A stretch of DNA of 11,637 nt from Porphyromonadaceae bacterium. Its GTDB lineage: Bacteria; Bacteroidota; Bacteroidia; Bacteroidales; CAMTPD01. Made by a program: the position numbers and the translations under genes. Below are positions 1-4,836 of this stretch, one piece after another (positions within the stretch are counted from its first letter, which is position 1; each line of letters starts with the position of its first letter). The notes beneath the pieces were generated by a model. The model did not search any database. It worked only from the letters and a program-made list of their open reading frames with translations, and had not been told where the DNA came from. The DNA is taken from assembly GCA_003447595.1 (NCBI GenBank), contig DLYT01000003.1, positions 28,335 through 39,971 of the forward strand. The letters run 5' to 3'.

Positions 1-338
1 TTTGAATGATCTCCTGTTTCCATTGCGCGCTCATATTCGGCAATCAATTGCACTGTTTCATTTTGTGAATAGAAACAAGCCTGAAGTACCGTTAATCCGG
101 CCGGATATTGCGGATCTTGCTCAAGGTAGCCCACGCGCAGTCCGTTTCTGAATACCACTCTACCCGAGTCATACCCCTCTTTGCCGCCGATGATATTCAA
201 CAGAGTCGTTTTCCCCGACCCGTTTTTAGCGATAAGTCCTATTTTTTCACCTTCGGAAATACCGAATGTAATGTTTTCGAACAATACCAAATCGCCAAAG
301 CTTTTGGTAAGCCCGTCTACTTGAAGAAAACTTGCCAT
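1..338 (-). CDS. ABC-F family ATPase (Uup-like), N-terminal part, cut by window edge
   Basis: Reading the minus strand from the ATG at 338-336 gives 112 codons that stay open to the window edge, so the C-terminal part lies outside. The protein opens with the usual ABC layout: a beta-strand start (MASFLQVDGLTKSFG), a Walker A loop at residues 37-45 (AKNGSGKTT), and a Q-loop around Gln74 in GYLEQDP. There is no transmembrane segment. This fits the soluble duplicated-ATPase ABC-F class, whose members act at the ribosome; the Uup branch is the closest match by eye. The signature motif, Walker B and the second ATPase half are not visible, so the subfamily is inferred. It is divergent from nhaD with 276 bp between the starts. 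A weak promoter-like element (TATCTTCG, minus strand, 381-374) lies just upstream. Confidence 0.88.
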   Translation of the reverse strand, partial: MASFLQVDGLTKSFGDLVLFENITFGISEGEKIGLIAKNGSGKTTLLNIIGGKEGYDSGRVVFRNGLRVGYLEQDPQYPAGLTVLQACFYSQNETVQLIAEYERAMETGDHS

Positions 339-494
339 ATATTATTTATAAAGTAGTCTGTTATTTCTGCAAACGAAGATAGCTTATTCTCACCGTATTT
401 CATGAATCAGCACAGATATAAACATTAATTTAACCCCTTTAATAAAGAATAGCACAAGTATAACTTCTCGTTATACTCAATCACGCTTTATTTC

Positions 495-525
495 TTGTTT
501 ATATAAATAAGTGGGCATACTTTTG
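495..525 (+). promoter_or_regulatory. Bacteroidota-type promoter of nhaD
   Basis: TTG at 495-497 is followed after 20 bases by TACTTTTG at 518-525, which matches the TAnnTTTG -7 consensus of the phylum. The expected start of transcription is about 532, leaving an untranslated leader of roughly 80 bases before the nhaD ATG. The leader is AT-rich and I see no riboswitch-like fold in it. Confidence 0.6.
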
Positions 526-614
526 CTGCTCAATCTTAAACAGATTGAATTTTTAACCGTTACATAAATAAAATAATATCCACAGAATTTATATATACAT
601 TTAATTATGGTTTT

Positions 615-2036
615 ATGCTTACAGGAATGATTATTGTGTTCGTTTTAGGTTACGCTGCGATTGCGTTCGAACACCCGCTTAAAGTAAACAAAGCAGCCTC
701 AGCCCTGATTACCGCAGTAATCTTATGGGTGATGTACACCATGGCCGCAGACACATTTGTGCCAATCACATCCGGAAGTGAATTTACCCACTTCATTGAA
801 ACACACCCTTCGCTTTTATCAAAAACCTTGCTTCAACAAAGTGTAGCATTCGAAACCGAACACCAGATTATATCGAGTATCGGTGACATTGCTGAGATTT
901 TGCTGTTCCTTGTCGGAGCAATGACTATCGTAGAATTGGTAGATGCACATGGAGGCTTTACGTTTATTACCGATCGTATCACAACGAAAAACAAAAAGAA
1001 ACTGATTTGGCTGATCACCGGCTTAACATTCTTCATGTCGGCCGTGCTCGACAACCTTACCACAACCATCGTTATGATTATGCTTGCCCGCAAAATCATT
1101 GGCAACTACAAAGAGCGATGGATTGTAGCATCACTTATCGTTATAGCAGCAAATAGTGGTGGCGCCTGGTCTCCGATTGGAGATATCACCACCATCATGT
1201 TGTGGGTAAGAGGAAACGTTTCGGCCGAGTCGATTATCCCTAATCTGATTTTACCTTGTATCGTTTCTACAGTGGTTCCTGTATTTATCGTAACACGATT
1301 TATGAAAGGTGACGTAGAGGCGCCGGAAGATACCGAAGAGAATGAACACGAACGTATCCCCCTTCAACGCAAAGAGCGCATCTTAATCTTTGCCTTAGGC
1401 GTTGGATGCTTATTGTTTGTCCCAATCTTTAAAAGTGTCACACACCTACCTCCGTTTATGGGGATGATTCTAGGCATGGCCGTTCTTTGGTTTGCCACAG
1501 AAATCATGTATGACCGCAAAAAAGATATGCACGAAGAAGACAAACTTCGTCTTACAAAGATCTTGAAACGTATCGACGGGCCTACACTTCTTTTCTTCCT
1601 TGGTATCTTGATGGCCGTTGATGCATTACGATACAGCGGACTCCTTGATTCGGTTGCCGGATTCTTAGATACAAGTATCGGAAACATTTATATTATCAAT
1701 CTTGTGATCGGACTTTTATCTTCAATTGTAGATAACGTTCCGCTTGTGGCAGGTGCAATTGGTATGTATCCTGTTGCAGATTCGGTAATGCTTGCTTCCG
1801 CTGCAAATCCTGAATACCTTCAAAACTTTGCCGTAAACGGTGTATTCTGGCAATTCCTTGCCTATTGTGCCGGTGTAGGTGGTAGCGTTTTGATCATCGG
1901 ATCGGCTGCAGGTGTAGTAGCAATGGGACTTGAGCGTATCAACTTTGGCTGGTATATGAAAAATATTTCGTTGCTTGCTTTGGTTGGTTACCTTGCCGGA
2001 GCTGCCGTATATGTACTACAGAACTATTTATTGTAA
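615..2036 (+). CDS. nhaD: NhaD-family Na+/H+ antiporter
   Basis: This 473-residue polytopic inner-membrane protein belongs to the ion-transporter superfamily; NhaD proteins exchange cytoplasmic Na+ (or Li+) for external H+. The length is usual for the family. It shows the two-fold pseudo-repeat of these carriers: SAVLDNLTTT at 142-151 and SSIVDNVPLVAG at 369-380 each place an Asp-Asn pair in a membrane hairpin. These pair with ANSGGAWSPIGD (179-190) and GVGGSVLIIGSAAG (420-433). About a dozen hydrophobic segments are visible, with an acidic cytoplasmic-type loop at about 231-256. The chosen ATG is the first in frame with the family-like start (MLTGMIIVFVLGY); no Shine-Dalgarno is visible. It is a single-gene unit with its own promoter and terminator. 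The family assignment is secure from motifs; ion preference cannot be read from sequence. Confidence 0.95.
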   Translation: MLTGMIIVFVLGYAAIAFEHPLKVNKAASALITAVILWVMYTMAADTFVPITSGSEFTHFIETHPSLLSKTLLQQSVAFETEHQIISSIGDIAEILLFLVGAMTIVELVDAHGGFTFITDRITTKNKKKLIWLITGLTFFMSAVLDNLTTTIVMIMLARKIIGNYKERWIVASLIVIAANSGGAWSPIGDITTIMLWVRGNVSAESIIPNLILPCIVSTVVPVFIVTRFMKGDVEAPEDTEENEHERIPLQRKERILIFALGVGCLLFVPIFKSVTHLPPFMGMILGMAVLWFATEIMYDRKKDMHEEDKLRLTKILKRIDGPTLLFFLGILMAVDALRYSGLLDSVAGFLDTSIGNIYIINLVIGLLSSIVDNVPLVAGAIGMYPVADSVMLASAANPEYLQNFAVNGVFWQFLAYCAGVGGSVLIIGSAAGVVAMGLERINFGWYMKNISLLALVGYLAGAAVYVLQNYLL

Positions 2037-2076
2037 GACTTGATCGTGGGCGCTTCAAAAGGCCGCTAAATACATC

Positions 2077-2124
2077 AATATCCCATAAGATTGAACAAAA
2101 ATTCAATTTATGGGATATTTTTTT
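2077..2124 (+). terminator. Rho-independent terminator after nhaD
   Basis: AATATCCCATAA (2077-2088) pairs perfectly with TTATGGGATATT (2108-2119). Inside it, after one bulged G, ATTGAA (2090-2095) pairs with TTCAAT (2102-2107) around a six-base loop. A run of seven T ends the element at 2124. The stem starts about 40 bases after the nhaD stop. Confidence 0.9.
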
Positions 2125-2133
2125 GGCAAAAGG

Positions 2134-2164
2134 TTTGCACAATAGAAATTCTTTACTACCTTTG
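2134..2164 (+). promoter_or_regulatory. Promoter of the tRNA-Phe operon
   Basis: TTTG at 2134-2137, a 19-base spacer and TACCTTTG at 2157-2164 match the Bacteroidota -33/-7 consensus. Transcription should start near 2171, about ten bases before the first tRNA. Confidence 0.75.
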
Positions 2165-2180
2165 CACACGCAAATGAGAC

Positions 2181-2253
2181 GGTACCATAGCTCAGTTGGT
2201 AGAGCAAAGGACTGAAAATCCTTGTGTCCCCGGTTCGATTCCTGGTGGTACCA
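2181..2253 (+). tRNA. tRNA-Phe (GAA), copy 1
   Basis: A complete cloverleaf can be drawn. The acceptor arm is GGTACCA/TGGTACC with discriminator A at 2253, the D stem is GCTC/GAGC, and the anticodon stem is AAGGA/TCCTT around loop CTGAAAA, giving anticodon GAA at 2214-2216. The T arm is CCCGG-TTCGATT-CCTGG. The middle T-stem pair is C2231 opposite T2243, a C-U mismatch. The 3' CCA is not encoded. It is the first gene of a two-tRNA unit, with 23 bases to the next copy. Confidence 0.97.
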
Positions 2254-2276
2254 CTCTCACAAAAGCAAATTAAGGC

Positions 2277-2349
2277 GGTGCCATAGCTCAGTTGGTAGAG
2301 CAAAGGACTGAAAATCCTTGTGTCCCCGGTTCGATTCCTGGTGGCACCA
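2277..2349 (+). tRNA. tRNA-Phe (GAA), copy 2
   Basis: This copy is identical to the upstream one except in the acceptor arm, which reads GGTGCCA/TGGCACC. The fourth pair is therefore G-C instead of A-T, a compensated double change. The anticodon GAA is at 2310-2312. The same C-U mismatch occurs in the T stem (2327 against 2339), and CCA is again not encoded. It is presumably transcribed with copy 1 and followed directly by a terminator. Confidence 0.97.
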
Positions 2350-2353
2350 CTGC

Positions 2354-2389
2354 AAACTCCTCAAGTCAATGATTTGAGGAGTTTTTTTT
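2354..2389 (+). terminator. Rho-independent terminator of the tRNA operon
   Basis: AAACTCCTCAA (2354-2364) pairs perfectly with TTGAGGAGTTT (2374-2384) around a nine-base loop, and a run of eight T (2382-2389) follows. It begins four bases after the second tRNA. Confidence 0.93.
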
Positions 2390-2458
2390 ATATCCCTACC
2401 CTTCCGATTCTTCCCCGTCCCCACAAAAACTCCGACAGCATCGCTCAGCAAGCATCAA

Positions 2459-2573
2459 GCACGCATGGTGCGCGTTTTTACTCACGCAGCGTGATTAAAT
2501 TCAGTCACCGAGCGTCAGTGTATTCGTTCACGCAGCGTGCCTGAAATCACTGACGCAGCATAACGAAAACTCC
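2459..2573. repeat. Five tandem 23-bp units with palindromic core TCACGCAGCGTGA
   Basis: Units start at 2459, 2482, 2505, 2528 and 2551, exactly 23 bases apart and without spacers. The first 13 bases of each are GCACGCATGGTGC, TCACGCAGCGTGA, TCACCGAGCGTCA, TCACGCAGCGTGC and TGACGCAGCATAA. The second is a perfect odd-length palindrome, and the others drift from it. The remaining ten bases of units 2-4 are AT-richer and share an ATTCA-like stretch. A longer inverted repeat, GCGTCAGTG (2512-2520) and CACTGACGC (2548-2556), spans units 3-5. The 23-base period is not a multiple of three and no gene-like reading frame covers the array, so it is non-coding. Function is unknown; a multi-site operator or a structured RNA are possible. 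Confidence 0.8.
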
Positions 2574-2597
2574 CTAGATATCACATCCGGGGAGTTT
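2567..2597. other. Hairpin, terminator-like, at the end of the 23-bp array
   Basis: AAACTCCC (2567-2574) pairs with GGGAGTTT (2590-2597) around a 15-base loop. The tail is only moderately T-rich (TTTCTTA), so it may be a weak or degenerate terminator. It overlaps the last repeat unit and uses an AAACTCC/GGAGTTT stem like that of the tRNA terminator. Confidence 0.45.
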
Positions 2598-3033
2598 CTT
2601 ACACCTTACTAAACATGAATAAGCTCATGCATAGCTTTTATACTATTATTATCAATTAAAAATCATCATCTCGACAATCTTCTCTATCGGCAAAGTTAGT
2701 AACCATAACTTATCGAGCTCCCCCCCCTCTGACCAAAGCGAAAAGAACTTGATTCAAAACGAATAATACCTTCTCATCTTTAAAGCTTTATTTTTAAGGT
2801 AGATTCAACATAAATGACAGAATTCAAATTCGAGCCACTTGTCCGCACCAATAGACACTCTAAAATGAACCTAAGAACTATTATTTCGTGAATTCACCAT
2901 TATCGAAGATTATAACCGATATATCCAAGTAAAGAAATGAGCAATATGAATTTGCAATAAATTAAAGATTAGAATCCACCAAACAAGAGCACTATTTTGA
3001 TGAAATAAATTTCTCTGTTTTTTAGGTAAAACA
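2598..3033. other. Non-coding AT-rich stretch, nothing recognised
   Basis: No credible gene, RNA or mobile-element remnant is seen on either strand. Features noticed are a run of eight C at 2720-2727 and a minus-strand -7-like TAACTTTG at 2698-2691 that lacks a -33 partner at normal distance and points toward the 23-bp array. Confidence 0.6.
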
Positions 3034-3043
3034 GGCAGCTGCC
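3034..3043. promoter_or_regulatory. Palindrome GGCAGCTGCC, possible operator
   Basis: This ten-base perfect palindrome lies 15 bases upstream of the -33 element of the regulator promoter. It is GC-rich in an AT-rich surround. The following TGCC/GGCA (3040-3043 and 3051-3054) gives an alternative dyad. A regulator site is an inference from position only. Confidence 0.35.
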
Positions 3044-3058
3044 TTCCAACGGCAAGAA

Positions 3059-3089
3059 TTGTCTTCTATTACCCCAAATCATATATTTG
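3059..3089 (+). promoter_or_regulatory. Promoter of the tandem PAS-LuxR genes
   Basis: TTG (3059-3061), a 20-base spacer and TATATTTG (3082-3089) form a good Bacteroidota promoter. Transcription should begin near 3096, giving a leader of about 135 bases before the ATG at 3231. Confidence 0.65.
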
Positions 3090-3090
3090 C

Positions 3091-3191
3091 AGATATAATT
3101 ATAAGTATCAGTTTTTTAGTCAATCGAAAACATCCTTCTCCATTCAATCGATCTAAAATCATTTCTGAAGATATAATCATCAGATTGACTA
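3091..3191. repeat. Direct and inverted repeats in the leader of the LuxR pair
   Basis: AGATATAAT occurs at 3091-3099 and again at 3169-3177, each followed shortly by ATCAG. TCAATCGA occurs at 3120-3127 and 3144-3151. TAGTCAATC (3117-3125) is inverted as GATTGACTA (3183-3191). Most of this lies in the predicted untranslated leader, so it could fold in RNA or act as operator sites. The sequence is AT-rich and some of these matches could arise by chance. Confidence 0.4.
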
Positions 3192-3230
3192 TTTCAATAT
3201 TTATTACAGCATAAAAAATAGAGTTTTATT

Positions 3231-4004
3231 ATGGGCATTATACTTACCGACTTTAATGAGTATTTTAATAGAAATAAGATTACTGATAACACCGTTATCA
3301 CAACAGGATTACACATTTTAAACGAAAGCGCAAGAAGCTCAGACCTGTTCAGCTTTTCTGCAAGAAAGTCTATTCACATTACATCCACTATTGATAGTGT
3401 TTTGTATTACATTTCGGATTCTTTCATGCATCTCACTGGTTATTCTAAATCGGAGATTAAATCGTCTGGAAATAACTTTATCAATAGTATCATACACCCA
3501 TCAGACAAGATCGAATTGGAAAACATGCGTACGCTTGCCATTCAAGAGATATTTATGCATACACGTACATCACGCTATTCGAATCATTCTATTTGTTTTA
3601 ATTATCGAATCAAGCACAAAACAGAAGGATGGATTGCACTTGAATGCCACGCATACCCGTATTGCTTTTTGGTCGATAGACCCAGATTCTTTTTATGTAT
3701 TGTGAACGCAACACATGCGTTTTACAAACAAAAATTTCAGATCATTTTCCCTAAGGATAATATCAGCTTTGCTTTTAATAAAAGGAACAACCGATTTATC
3801 TCTCAAGAAAAGTTACGGTTAAGAACCAAGGAGCAAACGATCCTACAACTTATCGCCAAAGGTCTTCGAGAACACGAAATAGCCAAGAAGTTAGATACGG
3901 ATATCAACAATATCAAATACTATAAAAAAAGCATCATGCATAAACTGTCTGTACACAGTATGCCTGAAGCTATATATTATGCACTGAAGCATAAACTGAT
4001 TTAA
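3231..4004 (+). CDS. PAS-like / LuxR-type HTH transcriptional regulator, first of a tandem pair
   Basis: This 257-residue soluble protein has no receiver domain. Residues about 55-165 read as a PAS-fold sensor (SVLYYISDSFMHLTGYSKSE, then INSIIHPSDK and a closing strand FFLCIVNAT), of the kind that binds a small ligand or relays a signal. Residues about 195-257 are a LuxR/GerE helix-turn-helix (LRLRTKEQTILQLIAKGL, then HEIAKKL). The recognition-helix region reads NIKYYKKSIMHKL, with Tyr where the common VKxH pattern has His. The start is the ATG at 3231; no Shine-Dalgarno is visible. It has its own promoter, and a paralogue follows after 18 bases, so the two are very likely co-transcribed. The signal and target genes cannot be inferred. 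The DNA is AT-rich, and transfer is possible but not shown. Confidence 0.85.
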   Translation: MGIILTDFNEYFNRNKITDNTVITTGLHILNESARSSDLFSFSARKSIHITSTIDSVLYYISDSFMHLTGYSKSEIKSSGNNFINSIIHPSDKIELENMRTLAIQEIFMHTRTSRYSNHSICFNYRIKHKTEGWIALECHAYPYCFLVDRPRFFLCIVNATHAFYKQKFQIIFPKDNISFAFNKRNNRFISQEKLRLRTKEQTILQLIAKGLREHEIAKKLDTDINNIKYYKKSIMHKLSVHSMPEAIYYALKHKLI

Positions 4005-4022
4005 CAAACACTTAACGAACTG

Positions 4023-4769
4023 ATGATAAAAACAATTACCGATAAACTATTTGAGCAAAATATTGAGCTGACAGAAAGTGGTTTTCGCGCTGATATTATG
4101 ATCTCAAATATTGAAGCTTACGCTTATATAAACAGGCAGTCCATCATCCTTTTTGATTACAAAACGAGAAACTGCAAACCCTTTAACTACAACCAGCAAT
4201 TAAATGGTCTATTGGAGTATAAATCCATACCATTCGGGGACAACCAGCTCTTTGAAAAAATAAATAAAAATGATCTGGCTAAAATTGAACGATACCTCGA
4301 AGAGGTCAACAAACAGTTTCATTGCAAAAAGACTTATCGGGAAAAGAACTTCTTCTTCTCCATCTTATTCAGCTATTCGACTGAAAACGGAGAAGAAGGA
4401 TGTTGCATTGATTTTATACCGTTATTATACAACAGAAAGCTCGAATTATGCTATACCCTTTGCAAACTCGAAGCTGCAGCGCATGCCGGCAAACCAATCC
4501 TCAGAAAACATGATGCAGCAAAGAATAAGACGGAGGAATACTTATCAACGAGCAAACGATTCATTGAAAGTTCTAAAGTAAACCTCTCTACAATAGAATG
4601 TCAAATCTTACGGCTATCCGGAGAAGGTGAAAAAGAGCATGAAATAGCAAATAGAATAAACACCTCTTTGACTAATGTGAAACGATACAAAAGTCAGATC
4701 TTTGAAAAAATGCAAGTAAAATCAATCTCTGAAGCCATCTTCATCGCCTACAAGCGTGGTCAATTATAA
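4023..4769 (+). CDS. LuxR-type HTH regulator with PAS-like N-terminus, second of a tandem pair
   Basis: This 248-residue protein lies 18 bases after the first regulator. The C-terminal domain (about 187-248) is a LuxR-type helix-turn-helix: VNLSTIECQILRLSGEGEKE, HEIANRI, then NVKRYKSQIFEKM. By eye about 26 of 63 residues match the upstream paralogue, including the unusual Lys-x-Tyr-Lys in the recognition region. The N-terminal 150 residues are more diverged. IEAYAYINRQSIILFDYKTR and a later strand pair, FFFSILFSYSTENGEEGCCIDFIPL, suggest a PAS-like fold, but the assignment is weak. There is no receiver domain, transmembrane segment or signal peptide. Duplication followed by divergence of the sensor half is the simplest history. 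A shared operon with the first gene suggests they act together, perhaps as a heterodimer; this is inference. Confidence 0.82.
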   Translation: MIKTITDKLFEQNIELTESGFRADIMISNIEAYAYINRQSIILFDYKTRNCKPFNYNQQLNGLLEYKSIPFGDNQLFEKINKNDLAKIERYLEEVNKQFHCKKTYREKNFFFSILFSYSTENGEEGCCIDFIPLLYNRKLELCYTLCKLEAAAHAGKPILRKHDAAKNKTEEYLSTSKRFIESSKVNLSTIECQILRLSGEGEKEHEIANRINTSLTNVKRYKSQIFEKMQVKSISEAIFIAYKRGQL

Positions 4770-4775
4770 AACAAA

Positions 4776-4811
4776 AGAAGGGTCGTAAAGTATATACCTT
4801 ACAACCCTTCT
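4776..4811. terminator. Bidirectional terminator between convergent genes
   Basis: AGAAGGGT (4776-4783) pairs with ACCCTTCT (4804-4811). Inside, GTAA pairs with TTAC, and a self-complementary GTATATAC (4789-4796) forms the tip, with only C-A mismatches between the blocks. Read on the minus strand it is followed by TTTTGTTTT, a good tail for the GH89 gene. The plus-strand tail (CTTATTTA) is weaker but may serve the LuxR pair. Confidence 0.78.
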
Positions 4812-4836
4812 CTTATTTACGTTATATCTTAAACTA

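Noticed and set aside
532..614. Ion-sensing riboswitch in the nhaD leader
   Set aside because: The leader is short and AT-rich, with no conserved-looking stems or expression platform.
607..630. Seven-codon upstream reading frame overlapping the nhaD start
   Set aside because: It has no ribosome-binding context and no leader-peptide pattern; a short frame like this is expected by chance.
2320..2544. 74-codon reading frame starting inside the second tRNA
   Set aside because: It covers a tRNA, a terminator and the 23-bp array, whose period breaks the reading frame; the product has no protein-like character.
2459..2573. CRISPR array
   Set aside because: The 23-bp units are contiguous with no spacers, the repeats are degenerate, and no cas gene is nearby.
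2720..2727. Run of eight C as a phase-variation tract
   Set aside because: It is not in a gene and does not lie between promoter elements, so length change would have no evident effect.
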